From: Xiphophorus maculatus
Lineage: Eukaryota > Chordata > Actinopteri > Cyprinodontiformes > Poeciliidae
Assembly: GCF_002775205.1 (NCBI RefSeq)
Contig: NC_036447.1
Coordinates: forward strand, 10,032,501 to 10,096,500
Direction of reading: 5' to 3'
Length of the DNA: 64,000 nt
Part shown: positions 47,835-61,044 of the stretch, in pieces
How the letters are laid out: every line of letters begins with the position of its first letter
How positions within the stretch are numbered: position 1 is the stretch's first letter
Program-made: the position numbers and the translations under genes
Notes under the pieces: generated by a model
Databases searched by the model: none
Seen by the model: only the letters and a program-made list of their open reading frames with translations
What the model was told of the DNA's origin: nothing

Positions 47835-50610
47835 TAGACTATCTGTCCTGCATCTGTTTTAGTGTAAGTCCTATGAAGTAAACACTTTGTCCCACTTTAC
47901 ATTACATGGTTAATCTCTAGAGCGTGGCAGCAGTGTGTGGTGTTTAATTACAGTTTTAGAAGCCTACATTTTGTCAAGCAGAGCTAAGACACAGAAGTAT
48001 AATTAAACATTCTGGCACATGAAATGACAATTAAGGAGAGATATTCTTGTCCTCTGCCGTCGGTGTGACACATTCTGTTGCTACAGTCAGCCGCTCTGGC
48101 AGAAGTTGCGGTAATGAGAAAGTGGAGCTGGTATCCATGGAGATGCAGTCAGAAAAGTTAAACTCACGCTCCTTAAAACTAACTGTAATTCAGACAGTTT
48201 AATGCCTGTGGTAAAGCTACTTAATCCTTTTTTTCCCCTCATAAACAACTCAGAATTAAATTGTTCCTCCCACGCAGACACAAAGATTAGAAGTAAATCA
48301 GATGTTTACTGTTTCACTAGCCTCCAAACAATAAGTAGGATGAGTGGTATGTTCATATTTCTCTTTTTAAACTCCAGTGTTGGATATATGAATGAATTAT
48401 GGGTCATGTCAGAACTGGAGGATGTTTTCACTCCCACCTGTGCAGCCTTGTTACTGTTTTTTAATCCCTGTTAACATTCCATATTCATTAAGATCATATG
48501 CAGTAACTTTCTAAACCAGCCATTTAGAAAGTTGGTTAAACTAAATAGTAAAGTTGTTGCAGCTCATTTTATTGGCCCTCTAGAGTCCACAGCTTTGAGA
48601 ATGGAGGGTTTTACGTCACAGTTACAAATACTTTCACGTGTAATTGATTGTTCCTCTCACCATCGCTTTGCTTATTGGGACACAACTGTCCAGAAAGGAC
48701 ATCCAAAAGGAAAAAAAGAACATGTGTTTTATCACTTTTAAAGATTAAGTAAAGCTCAAGAGACAATCACTTCAGTAAAGAAGAAAGTAAATGCTTAAGC
48801 TCTGTGCACCCTGTTGCAGCCCAAAGGAAATATTGATCATGTTCAGCACTCCTGTTTACAGCTCTCTGAACCCAATAACTCTTTGCTGCTCCTGCCAGAT
48901 CTGCTGGGCTGGTTATCCTGAATGTGGATGAAGCAGCTACAGGAAACAGATGAAATGTATAACATTCAGTGAGTCAGCTATTAGTCTCAAATTTTTCTGT
49001 ACCCGTTTAATTTCTCTGCTCAGGGTTGCAGTTACAGATGGGCTGGGCCATTTCAGGAATACACTCAGGTGCTAATTCAACATGGAGTTTTTAGGTCGGA
49101 GGAAGAACCAGTTTCCACTGATAACCTACAGGTGCAGCATGCAATAACACTCCAGCTACATTCACATCTGGTCATCTTCTTGCTCATAAATCCTAATAAT
49201 TTAAGTAGTTATTTCAAATTGCATGACAATATTCTTTGTTTGACATTAACTTTTTCTTTGATAATTTGAAAGATTTAAATTTGCTGGAAAAAAGGCCAAC
49301 TTATAAAATTATATATCCTTTCACACAGCATTAGATGTGCTAAGGCCAGACATAACAGCAAAGCTCATTATCTTCTTAACTAGACTGTCATTATGTCAAA
49401 CCATCTCCTAATAGCATACTTTGTTGCTGTTTTTACAGCAGATACGAGGAGTTTTAGATAACAGCACACCAGAATCAGAAACATTTGGAACTGCACTGCA
49501 ATCTCCTGAGAGCTGCTTCTGTTATTTTGCCCCCTCCTGTCTCCATCGCCCTGTTTTTCTAAAAACGTGTTGACCTGGATGAGCTCTGAAAGTGAGAAAT
49601 GAGCCAGCCGCCTGCTTCCAAGTAAATTGGCTCTCATGGCATTTGAAGGGAGTCATCACACGGGCCCACGAGGAAGGCCAACACCACAAAAAATAGCTCC
49701 CATCAGCTGCACATCAAATTTAAAGAGGACTAAAGGGAAGAGTTATTATAACGCTGTTGAGGGATTTTGGCGCCGATTTTCCACCATTGACCCACTCGGT
49801 GAAGTTTTTTGTGGAAATATGTGACAGTGCTTCTGCAAGTATTATGAGAAAAGGTGTGTTTGGATCTTGGAAAAACAGAAAAGCAGAATGAGGAGAAAAA
49901 TATGCTGCTAAGATTGCCTCACTGCCACTTTGATCAGAGCTATTTCCATACACAGATGGTTACATTGGCAGGAAGAATCAGCTTCCACTAACCCCACTTA
50001 GCCTCCAATCTTGATGCTGCTGATTTGAGAATTTTCTAACATATTGCAGATTGAGACATTTGAAGCACCTGCTGTTTTAATGCATATGATTTACCACCTC
50101 ACTTTATTTATTAGCTCTTTTATCTCCAAAAACTGTTTCCCAAGCGTCAGAATGACCCTGAGTTTGATTGTAAAACTTTGTTCATGTTAATCATCAAACG
50201 GCCAAAGTAGCAAACACAGAAGCAACGACTTTTGTTTTCTTCAGACTTAGCAAATAAAGCAAGCAGTGTTTGGCCAGTCTTCTTGTTCAGGCTTTGTGCC
50301 GACTTCATTAATCCCCTGACCTCTGATCTATGCCCACACTTCTCGGTCCAATATGGCTGCTGTCCAACACCCCACCAACGCAACATAACACCCACCTGTT
50401 GTTTCATGCTGCTAGATAGAAAGGAGTTTTAAAAATAATCTTCATGGAGAGACAGAGCAGATTTGTGTGTGTGAGAGAGGAAAATAAAGTTTCCATGGAA
50501 ACTAAAGAGTTCTGTCTAATTGGTAAAAAAAAATGCTTCAAAGAGGTATTTGTACAAATAAGACTGGTCTGACATAGCCACAATGAAACCCACATCTGAG
50601 ATGTTCAATC
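47835..50610. other. Gene-poor stretch, triobp to the Kir2 upstream region (left part)
   Basis: No exon was recognised. A less AT-rich segment at about 49490-49830, with no repeat signature, might be conserved noncoding sequence. Confidence 0.35.
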
Positions 50611-50616
50611 AACACA

Positions 50617-50690
50617 TTATATATACAGTATATATATATATATATACTGTATATATATATATATATATAGTATATATACTGTATATATGC
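50617..50690. repeat. (TA)n microsatellite with palindromic interruptions
   Basis: Alternating TA is broken by spaced CAG/CTG-type interruptions (TACAGTATA, TACTGTATA), making it strongly self-complementary. Confidence 0.85.
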
Positions 50691-51492
50691 AGTTGAGATG
50701 TTATCAGTAATATCTGTTTCGGTCCTGATATTGAAAAGATATTTTAGATTGGGTATCTGTGACGATGTGCTCGATACATATGGTCAGATCTATTCAGTTT
50801 AATTCTGTGCTCTCTGCTCTGAGCTATGTCATGTTTTATTATTTATTTTACTTTAGATTATATTTGGAATTCAATTGTACTTTCTTAGTGATATTGAAAG
50901 AAGGTTTGTTACAGTTAACTTTTATGTGTTTGTTTTTGTCAGTTTCAGTTTCTTTATTATTTATTTTATATTGGCTGTTATACTCATTATTGCACTGACT
51001 TGAGTTAAAGTTGTGCTGTTTTTATTAGTTTAACTAAGCTTGTGAAGCAACTGGTGTATTTAAGTGTGCTATTCTGGGGCAGGGTTATCAAATAAATTTG
51101 AAAATTCAGTACTTTTACATCTATGTTTAAAAAACAAAAGATTTGAAGTCAATTCAGCACTGTTTTTCTGGATTGGGTCGATATCTTCTCATACGAAACC
51201 TGAGATATTGGTATCAATATCGGAAGTGAAAAAAAGTGGATCGGTGCATGCCTAATATGCAGATTTGTTCTCAAGAATGGATGACCTAATAGTTTAATAG
51301 AAGGTATAGTAGAGTAATACAAAACCGACAGACCCAACAGCTATGACATGAATGCTGCTGATTCTGTCACTGAATCCTAGATTGAAAGGTGTGCGCCCAA
51401 AATAAATGTAATGTGGACTCCACTCAGAGAGGTCATTCATCCTTTGGAAAACCCTCCCCCCAAAAAACAAAAACTGTCACACAATTGGCTCT

Positions 51493-52083
51493 CAGGCTAC
51501 GTTCACACAGCAGGTCTTAATGATCAGTTCTGATATTTTGCTGAAATTAGATTTTTTGTGTGTGTGGTTGGTCATACTTATTAAATGTGACTGCAATCAG
51601 ACTTTATGTTAATAGTTTTCAATTTCAAAACAACCCACATGTGTAGAAGAAGACTGTTAATGTCACACAGCAGCACACTGTTTATGTAAGTAATAATTAA
51701 TGGAGCCGCATACGGATCTATTTTAAATTAGCAAAGTGAGACACTTTTTATAGTGTCTCACAAGACTATAAAAGACGAAGGAAACGTTCCACTAATTAGC
51801 TCCAACCAAAGTGTCGGCACTGCTCAGCCATTATTTACATCCAGATTTACCATGTCTGGCTTCTTCTGCTACAAGATTATGATGCATGTCTTACGTGAAC
51901 AACACAAAAGTCAAATAAAATGCAACATGACTGTGCTGACTGCAGATGTTTTGATTTAGTACCACATATGGAAGTGGCACAAATCTGATTTTCTTTTGGG
52001 TGAAAAGATCGGAATTGTGTAAATCAAACTCCCATGAAAAATTCAGATGAGTCTCATTTGCCTACTGTGTGAATGTAGCTTTA
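51493..52083. mobile_element. hAT-type nonautonomous element
   Basis: CAGGCTACGTTCACACAGCA at the left pairs with TACTGTGTGAATGTAGCT at the right as an imperfect terminal inverted repeat. This end sequence is common among fish hAT elements. There is no transposase frame. I could not define the target duplication. Confidence 0.6.
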
Positions 52084-52751
52084 TTTAAAGCTGCAATAGG
52101 GAGCTCTGAGAAAAGCTCTAAATGTGTGCAATTTTAATCTATTTTGATGGCACATACTGAAAACTACCATGGTCTCTGACCTGAGCTCTATTGAAATTTA
52201 TTGACTGTGCTAATCCTACCAAAATGAAACAAACTACCATTTCTGTCTAGAAAAGAAATCCTATATCCAGCCAGAATTATGCCAGAAACTTGTTGATGGA
52301 TAATCAAATTATGCAGTAAAGATATTAATGGGGTTGTATGTTTATAAGCTTGTGTGTATAATTTTGGCTGAGTGGGAGGTAGAGACAATTCACTATCAGT
52401 TCAAGCTAATGCAAGTTGTAACGTAAGCTCACCTTCAAATATAGGTCAAATAAATCATCAATAATGCTAAATTGCTACCACATTTGTGGCTTTAAGGAAT
52501 GCACAAAATTAGCTAACAAACACTGAATCAAAGATAATGCCTGTAAGCGAAGTAAATATGTCTGTAAAAGTTTAAAATGCTACAAACAGGTTTAAATTTG
52601 TTACATTTAAAGAACCGATTAACTTCTCTCAAACTGGGCTTGTAAATGTCACTCATAAATCTCTACTGTGTGTTTTAAGGATCTGCCTGAGTTGGCTAAA
52701 GTCTTAAATATATACTCCACATTTCCACTCCCTGGGGAAAACAATAGCACT

Positions 52752-52759
52752 TATAAATA
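52752..52759 (+). promoter_or_regulatory. Probable TATA box of an upstream Kir2 promoter
   Basis: TATAAATA is followed about 30 bases later by a pyrimidine-rich start region (CTCTCTTTTTCTCTCTCC) and an exon-like stretch ending in a strong donor at 53117/53118. The next downstream plus-strand gene is the Kir2 channel. Confidence 0.5.
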
Positions 52760-52784
52760 GGCACATAATCAGAGCTCTCTCTTT

Positions 52785-53117
52785 TTCTCTCTCCCACACT
52801 CACAAACACACCCCTACACACGCACAGTCACCGACTCTGTCAGGCATCAGGACAGATACACAACTCTCAGGCAGTAAAGAAAGAGCGACTCGGTTTGTAG
52901 ACAATGGAGCAACAGGAGAAAGCTCTGGATAAAGGCATCACTAAGTTTGCACTCGAGCCATCGGGGTGAACTTTCCTGACAAAGATGTTTGACTACTAAA
53001 GAGAACAAGGAGGAGAAGAAGGAGGGAAGCGGCGACAAAAAACCTGCTTACATGTCTGTTCATGAGGATGAAACCACAGTTGGTCTCCATATGATTTTGA
53101 TTTCAGCACTGCAAAAG
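52785..53117 (+). other. Candidate 5' exon (mostly untranslated) of the Kir2 gene
   Basis: The stretch runs from the TATA box to GCAAAAG|GTGAGTG. It contains an ATG at 52903 in good context (ACAATGG) that opens only 22 codons (MEQQEKALDKGITKFALEPS and one more) before TGA. A second frame, from CAA at 52980, stays open to the donor and is Lys/Glu-rich, then holds YMSVHEDETTVGLHMILIS. Neither is recognised. The Kir2 coding exon has an acceptor at 62503, so a spliced upstream exon is required and this is the best candidate. Splicing over about 9.4 kb is inferred. Confidence 0.4.
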
Positions 53118-54715
53118 GTGAGTGTGGGCAGTTTTTTAAAAATTATATTTGAAATGCATTTATGTGATGCCATACGCTGATGATGTAGAGGTGGAAAGGC
53201 TTTTCACATCTTTCAAACATGCTTTACCTCCATGAAACAAAGTAAATTAGAAAGTTTTATACTGCCTTAAGTTGACACTTTGCCCTCTGCTCTGATAAAT
53301 TACTTTTTAGAAGTTAAAAGTCACCATTAAATGAACATACAAGAAGGTGAAAGAAACTATTTGAAGAGCCGGTATCCTTTGTTTTTGTCAGGGCAGCACT
53401 TAGCTGTAGCTCTTCTATCATCCTCCCTGCTGTCAATTATTCCTGGAGGGGGGAAATTGATTTTCAGAACTGGACAGTTCCCCTGGCCTGAATGAAGCTA
53501 AAGACGTCACAGCTACAGCTCAGTTTGCAAACAGCCTCGTCATAACTTTAGCTTGCGCTGTGAGAACTCATCGACCCGGATTTAGGAGTTTCTCCTGCAG
53601 GGCGTGAAGATAATGCTTTAGAGTTTTGTTTTAAAGGAACTGCAACACTGCAACAGCTAATTAAGTTTTGATGTGGGTGTGAAAATTGCATCATTTGCAA
53701 ATTTGCCATGCTGTAATGAGTTAAAATATAGACACTGGTTATAAGATGTGCAAAATTCTTAATTTGGAATTTAATGTCCTAATGGTGGAACACACAGAGA
53801 GAAAGAAACAGAACATAAAAATTAACATTACATACCTTTGATTCAACGTTCATGTTTACTCTAAATGTACCAGTAGGTAAATTTGTTTGGCAGCTAATTT
53901 TCAAAGGATGGGTTTTAAGAAACACATGAAATAAAGAGTTTGCGTAGGTTTTTCATTAAATATAGAACATAAGTCTATTGTAGATGAATGATTGTACTTG
54001 GTTATATGTGTGTTCTTCTATTTAAAAAGAGAACAGCCCTGGTGAGAGCTCTAGTTTTGGTTTTCTTCAGGGGTAGGGCCCAGCAGGAAGCCAAGATAAC
54101 ACTCTTCAGCAATACGCAGGCCGCTCTCGCTTAGGAACATCTTGTACCAACTGTTACAGATTTGAACAAATTCTTGTCTCATATAAGAAACACTTTTTCG
54201 AATTGTTTTTTTGTGTTGATTTGTTAGTTTATAATGTTGATGGCTGTAGATCTGAAAAAGAAAATCCCTCACATACTGAAATGTATTCTTTTAATTCTGT
54301 CTTTCAGACTCACATCCGCAAGTCAAATAACTAGGGCCAAATCCTAAATATAATCCATTAAATTAGGGCATTGATTTTATCTTCATGATTGCATGTAAAC
54401 CTATTAAGAAAGAAATATGTGTTTAGATTTTTCTGTATTTGAACAATTTATTAATTATTATTTAAATGTGTTGGACAGTTTTTTAATACATGCTTTGATT
54501 ATTGATTGAACAAATTAGTCATTCACATTTTATTTTGCAAAACCATCTTGTATTATTATTCTTATTAGTTTGATCTTATATGCCTATTCTTTAAGAGAAA
54601 TGTGTTTTCAAATAATGCAGTCATGCGCTATTCATTTACTGACTTATGCATAAAAAACAGACTATGATTCTATGATTTTAGCACATAATAAATTCGACAT
54701 GACCTGTAAAATGCC
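53118..54715. other. Putative first intron of the Kir2 gene, left part
   Basis: No exon. The segment 53370-53630 is less AT-rich, lacks repeat signatures and carries a GACGTCAC site at about 53504, so it is a candidate regulatory element. Confidence 0.35.
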
Positions 54716-54946
54716 CAGGGTGGAGGTGCCCAACTTCAGTCCTCAAAAGCTAAGATCCTCAAAGGCTCAAATTTTTAAATGTGTCCTTCTTTCAACACAC
54801 TTGAGTCAGATTAATGGCTCATTACCAGGCCTCCACAGAGCTGAATGACTGAGTCATTTGATTCACAGGTGACGCAGAAGGGTTCACCTAAAAGTTGCAG
54901 ACTTGTTGCCCTTGATGCCTGTAGTTGGACAACCTTGGTCTCGTCC
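54716..54946. mobile_element. Decayed hAT-type small element
   Basis: CAGGGTGGAGGTGCCCAACTTCAGTCCTC (quoted in part: GTGCCCAACTTCAGTCCTC) at the left and GTAGTTGGACAACCTTGGTC at the right resemble the ends of the small hAT family, with much divergence. No duplication was defined. Confidence 0.5.
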
Positions 54947-54949
54947 AAT

Positions 54950-57900
54950 ACCTACTGGAGATAAGCAAACCCTCATCCCACAGCAAGAGCTTCCAAAATA
55001 CCCTCTATTACACTGGAAAATATATCATTTGGGTCTTTTAACTGGGTTGCTTTAAAAATTACTATGAACCTGACTGTACCCTCAAAGATCTTTTTTTTGG
55101 TGTCTATTTTAATATGCTATAATGAAATTCTGCTAGTTCTCATGGAGATTTACAGCAATTCAGATCATTATTACTCACTGCAGCTCCCTCTCGGGACTTA
55201 TGTCAGCTTGGGAAATGACTGTGCTCACACTGAAAGAAAAGCCATTCAAGTTTACTACAGTTATGATGGCTTGGTGGGAATCTACTACCAAAAACAAAAG
55301 AAAGCAAGCAAGACAGAGAGATGTATTTAGTTACACGAATGATCTTATGAATAGCAAGAAACTGCACGACAAGTGTGGATCAGTCCAAAGGAGTTTTCCT
55401 ATCATCTCAAAGTTATATAGTGTTTTCTTTTTACTTATTACAACTGAAGAATCCATATTTTGAAGACAGCTTTATCACTTATTTATACACTAATGAGCAT
55501 AATAAATAATAGTATCTGTGCTGCACTTAGTTCCTGTAAAAAGCAACATTTTCTGGTTGCTTTGTCTTTCACTGCTACTTTTATTTTGAGGGCAGAGCAA
55601 TGTGCCAAAAAGCAGTTCCAGGAGAAAAAAATAACCTTAGAAAATTGAAAAGATCCTGAACTAGGCATGGGGACATATTTTCACTTTGTAAAATATGTGT
55701 AAACGTATCATAGTTTGATCTGCTTTTGCTTTGAACAAAAAACAATCTTAAGATTAGCTGTAATATTTATTAATTTTTTTCTATTTTTACATTTAGACAG
55801 TAGAATGATGATCTATTGAATGCATAATTAGTTAGGCTGTCTACTTTAAATCTTCTGCCAACTGTAGTTTTAAAACTGTTTTACCCTAACATGAGAAAAA
55901 AGTGAAGGATGGTGCTTGTATAATCGTAACACTGCCACTGTCACAACCAGAAATATTTGTTACAATCATTCTTATAAGTCCTCTAAGCAGCCTTCTTTCA
56001 GCCAGTTGTCTGACAGTACTCAATTACAGGAAAAGGAAGTGCTGGGCTGTTTTATATTTTTGAAACAGTTTAAAACTTTGATATACATTTATACAAGTAT
56101 CTGTCCCATGGCTACTCTGAATCTATGGCAAAAGTCTTCCAAAGGGACTTTCTAAGCATTTCTGATTGGTTGCGTATTTTCAGCCGTTTGGATCCGTCGT
56201 TCTGACGCTGTCATCTGAGTTTAATCTTCCCTAAATCTCATTATTGCTCTTTAAATATTACAACGAGAATATCTGGAAATGTTTTCAGAAACAGACTTCA
56301 AACTCAAATACAAGAGATATTTCATACACAACTCTGGGGCAGTAGAGAGAACGAGACAACACAGGTGTCAAAAACTTCTTTCAAGGTTTTTATTTGAGGG
56401 AAACCAATCCGGTTTTTAAAAATTTCTTTCTAAGGACTACAACACCTACAAAACACGTTTATTTAATTCAGCAATGAAATGTGTTAAACATTTATCGTAA
56501 GGGCAAATGGCATGTTGCAGGTTCATTGACAGATGTAGTAAGTTTAGATCAAATCAGAGAATATCATTTTTTGTTAGTGCATCAAAGCATATGTCCCTAA
56601 TTTTTATTTTATTATGCTAAGCTAAAAATAAAATCCTGCTTCTTTGTGACATTTGCAAACTTAAAGAGAGCAAGTTTTCAGTGTTGATGCTTTTAATGGG
56701 GAAAGAAAAAGAGATTTTCAGTATTATTACTTATATAAGCTTCCAATAGTCAGAGCAGATGAAGCTAAAATTAATTGATTTTGATGACTGGCTGATTGAC
56801 TGGGTAATTATAAACCATAACTTTAATAAAGATATCAAGCTGTTTTAGTTTTATATTTTCCTGATTATAACAGAATGTTATTTTCCTTTTTCCTATTTAG
56901 ATCTGAGCTCACATTATTTCATTGAACTATTTTTTAGATTAAATCAGAATTAACTACATTAAGTTGGGTAATTTGTCATTTGATTGAAATAGAATTATGG
57001 TTGTTTTGTTACATGAAACATTAATATTATGTTGCCATGTTGGTCAGTCACACCACAGGGCATGCCACGAAGTGTGTTTTCTTGTTTAATATTCTAATCT
57101 CAGATCTCAACCAAGGACTAGAATCAATATGATGTCAAACTTTTTCTTGTGAGGAAAAGCTCTGTTTCAGTTTCCCTTATTGAACAGAAAACTGCTAAAC
57201 ATAATTTTATTTATCCTATGACTGGACTTTCACCTTGTACAATGTTGTTTACCTATTCCCTGCTGCACCTTCCTGCCTGTTTGACCTGCTCTGTGTAGAG
57301 GAGAGTGGAAAAGAAATCAGCTGAAATACTATTCATTACATTTTATGATGTTCAAGGCAAAGCCCTTGGTTTATGAAGCAAGCGATCAGATCTCTTTTAG
57401 TTTTGTTCCCACATAATTTGGTTTGACTGCACTGAAATGAGTCAAACTATCAACAAGTCATATCAAAACATCTAGTGAACCTGATGGCGTCAGCTTAGAA
57501 CTTTTGCAAATGTCCATGCTTCAACTTAAATTTAGAAAGAAAGAGTTTTGCAGAAACACCTTTTGGTCACCGTCGAGATAAATGGGTACTGAAGGATCCA
57601 ATGGAGTGAACTAAATGGGACCTAATGAGAAGGGTAGTATATCCAAGACTGTAGTCAAGTAAGAGTAGAAATACTACAGTACATTTTATAGTGAAAAAGG
57701 ACTCAAATAAAAAAATAATATTTTAGTTAGAGTAAAAAATTCTGGTATTTTAAAAGATGAACAAAAAAAGAAGCATAAAATCAAAAAAACATCATAACCA
57801 AATAAAAAAATCTAAGCAGAAGAACCACATATTTACAAAGCCAACACCCACAGTAGGTGTCAGAAAGCAACCCTCTCCTCTACAGATCTCTTCTGTTTTG

Positions 57901-58180
57901 ATTTTTGTTACTCTTAACTGTTTTAGATGATCAAAAAAAAAAAAATACTGATGGTAGCCAGTTTGTAACATCCGCCCTTACACAAGTCTGGGAGCATCAT
58001 ACATCAAAGTATTTGCACAAATCAAACATGGAGTGAAAGAAAATCCCATCAAGTTTTGTATTATCATGTGTGTAAATGTGTGTAGATGTTTTTGTGTCTA
58101 TTACTTGAAATATCACTATTGAACTGAGGCTTTTAAGCTGCGGCTCTCAAAAATTTTCCCGAAAGCATCCATTGCTATTT
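54950..58180. other. Gene-free intron sequence
   Basis: AT-rich sequence without recognisable exon, RNA gene or complete repeat. Confidence 0.35.
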
Positions 58181-58187
58181 TTGATTA

Positions 58188-58680
58188 ATGCATGCCTGTC
58201 GGTTATTGTACAGCAACAATAATGATGCACGCACAAGGAACCACAAACCACCACTGACCTTTCGCACCGCATCCAGCTGGGCTTCTATTGCTTATGCAAC
58301 CCGATGCTTTTTGGTTCCTCTTGCTGACATAACCTTGAAATCGGGCCAAAGAGCGGATCAATTGTTCCTCTAACAGCAGATTACCACTGATTCATCTCTT
58401 TTTTAAACCTTTGTCCCTTCCCCTGCCTGTCTGGTTTTCCACCCGTGGTAGCTCTGAACGGGCCTAGGGCTAATCACTGGGTAAGAATGCAATCAATAGG
58501 CTTTCATTACACAAATCTGTCTCGTCTGCTCCATGCATTAGGCAGAGCTGACAACTCTCGCACATTGAACATGAGATGCACGCAACTAGCCTGTTTCACA
58601 CATTCTTGCGCCATGCGGCCACTTTCACACATGGCTGAAAAACAATTTCACAACTGATAACATCACTTCACAAAAAAGAG
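58188..58680. promoter_or_regulatory. Candidate conserved noncoding element upstream of the Kir2 coding exons
   Basis: About 490 bases stand out from the AT-rich intron by higher GC and even composition, with no transposon landmark and no splice-flanked frame. It contains homeodomain-like ATTA/TAAT sites and CTAATCACT-type words. An enhancer is a guess from composition only. Confidence 0.25.
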
Positions 58681-58964
58681 GACACGGACAACATACGGAA
58701 AAACAAGACTGGGAGAGCAAGAGCAGAAATGTATTTCCACTTGTTGTTCATGTGTGTTGCTTCAACCATCAGCTGAAAATTCAATATCATATACTAATCT
58801 GTTTAATTGCAACTTGTTCCCGTGTAACCTTTATGAATGTCTCATCTGATGCTGTTCGCTTTTTAGACACAATATAAAATACTTTTTCCCCCCAGAAGAA
58901 CAGGTTTACAATTCATTTGCAAACATGAAGTCTTTGTCCTATTTATTTTCAGGTGTACATTCAG

Positions 58965-60085
58965 TGCCTTGCAAAGGTATTCATAGCAAATGCTGAGAAA
59001 GTGTAAAACATACAAGTTATTGCATGTTTTGTGACAATTTTAGCACTGCAACCAACAAAAACTGGAGCATAACTGTGAAGTGGAAGGAAGATGATGCATG
59101 AATTGTGAGGATTTTTAACACACAAATTAAAATCTAGAAAGTGTGCCATGCACATGTATTCAGGCCCCATAGCTCCTAAATAAAATCCAGTGCAGCCATC
59201 AAAAGTCACCTGGTTGCTGAATATAGTCATTTACTCTTTGTATAACTCCAGCCCTCAGAGGTTTGTGGAGGACATTATTGAGCAAACTGCATAATGAACA
59301 AGGAACAAAGAATAAGAATAAAGTTGTGAAGAAAGTTTAAAGTTGGGTTCATAGAGAGAAAAAAATCTCTATGTTTTAGCAATTCATCATCAGAAAATAG
59401 AAGGAATGTTACAACTGCTAACCTAATAACATGCGTTGTCCACGTGAAATGTGAAAAAAAAAAAGGACAGAGGGAGCATTAGTTGGTAAAACAGCCAAAC
59501 GTTGTGACTCCTGAGGAGCTGCAGAAATCTGTAGCTTTTGAGGGAGAATTTTCTCAGAAACCACACATTCCTCATCTACCTTCATGGATTAGTGGCAAAA
59601 ACTCCAACATTGTTTACATTACAGGTCTGCTTGACGTAAGTCATAAGAGACACAACAAACCTGCTGCAAAAGGTGCTCTGGTTAGAAGAAACCAAAATGT
59701 AAAGTTGCGGTCTACATGCAAAAAACATATTGGATAAAAACTAAAACCTCTCATCAGCCTGAATACTTTATCCCTGCTGTGAAACTTGTTGGTGGCAGAA
59801 TCATTCTTGAGTGACACTTTTCTTCAGTAAGGACAGGGACTCTAGACAGAGTTGCTGGGAAAGTGGGTGGAGCTAAATACAGACTAGACCTGAAAAAAAA
59901 AATGTTAGAAGCTGCAAAAGACTTAAACTGAGTTTTGCAGTACAGCATGCAAATTATCTTAAACATGCTGAATGGGACTAAATCGCATTTATGCATTGGA
60001 TTGGCCCAGTCAAATCCAAGACCTAAACCCAGTTGAGAATCTGTGGCAAGACATCCAGTCTGACAGAGCTTGTGCATTTTATTAT
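58965..60085 (+). mobile_element. Long Tc1-like element, decayed
   Basis: It begins with CAGTGCCTTGCAAAGGTATTC, the standard end of a fish Tc1-like family. Plus-strand landmarks follow in order: GGAGCTGCAGAAATC (59515), CTGGTTAGAAGAAACC (59677), TTGTTGGTGGCAGAATCATT (59788) and CCAGTTGAGAATCTGTGGCA (60028). The order and spacing fit most of a 1.6-kb transposon lacking its right end, which runs into another repeat tail. The transposase frame is broken many times. Confidence 0.8.
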
Positions 60086-60099
60086 TGTGTGTTTGCTTA

Positions 60100-60195
60100 T
60101 TTATACTGTATATATTTGACCTTTTGCACGGGAGCTGCAATGGAAATTTCGTTGAATTCTGTTCAATGACAATAAATGCTATCTATCTATCTTTA
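60100..60195 (+). mobile_element. 3' tail of a LINE/SINE ending in (TATC)n
   Basis: TTTGCACGGGAGCTGCAATGGAAATTTCGTTG is a frequent fish retroposon end (quoted here: GGGAGCTGCAATGGAAATTT). It is followed by ATGACAATAAATGC and CTATCTATCTATC. It interrupts or abuts the Tc1-like element to its left. Confidence 0.65.
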
Positions 60196-60950
60196 CAAAA
60201 AAATGGGTGAATTTTACAGTCTCTAGATGTGAAAAGCTGGCTTGTAGATATAAACACATCAAAACGTAACTCTGCAAAGTACTGATTCAGCAAGAGTAGA
60301 AACAAAAGCATAGTTTTCAACTCTTATTTACTTGAAAACCATGTCTCGTTTTTTTCTCTTCGTAGTTATGAACTACTTTGTGTCTGGTCAGTCTCATGAA
60401 ATCTGTAGGCACTGAAAATTGTCATGTTTTGTATTAGTACAAAACATGAGTTATTTGTACTGGATTTTGTTTCTTGTTTTCAAGAGGTTTTTATAATTCT
60501 GACTCCTGATAATTGTTGTTTGTATGGGGTCTTTTAAACTTTTGCAATACTATTATAAATGGAACATTTTTGTAAAAAATAGGATTTGTCCTCTAACAGA
60601 TTTCTTGTGTTTTAGCTTTTTTGTCATAAATGTTTCAGATCATTAGAGGAAGTCTTAAAAACTAACAAAATGACAATACAAGTTATTTGAAAACTTGTAT
60701 TGTAGTACAGGTTTTAAAGTAATGAACTGAAGGGGGAAAGGTCATCCAAACTAACCTAAACTGGATGGGCAATCCTTGATTGCAACAATCACCATCAATC
60801 ATCACCCTAATGAGTCTTTTATGCTGCTGTGAATGAATTGTTGTCCAGTCTTTGCAGAATTGTTTTTAATCTGCTACACTGAAAGGTATAAAGCATGAAC
60901 AGCTGTGAGTGTATGATGGATGCATGGTTGTTTGTCCGGCTTGTTTTCAC

Positions 60951-61042
60951 ATTGTCCTGTGATGGACTGGCCTACCTCTCACCCAGTGAGCATTCCTCAA
61001 CCCTGTGAGGAAAAGTCTGTATAGACAATGAATGGATAAACA
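60951..61042 (+). mobile_element. SINE/LINE 3' tail
   Basis: TGTCCTGTGATGGACTGGCC, CTCTCACCCAGTGAGC and CCTGTGAGGAAAAG, then ATGAATGGATAAA, match the end of a very common teleost retroposon tail. Only the tail is present. Confidence 0.6.
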
Positions 61043-61044
61043 AA

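Noticed and set aside
49627-49824. 65-codon plus-strand frame near 49.7 kb as a gene
   Set aside because: No family match and no splice context. The region is better described as possible conserved noncoding DNA.
50617-50690. TA-rich palindrome as a possible replication origin or cruciform element
   Set aside because: It is a simple-sequence microsatellite; palindromy follows from TA alternation.
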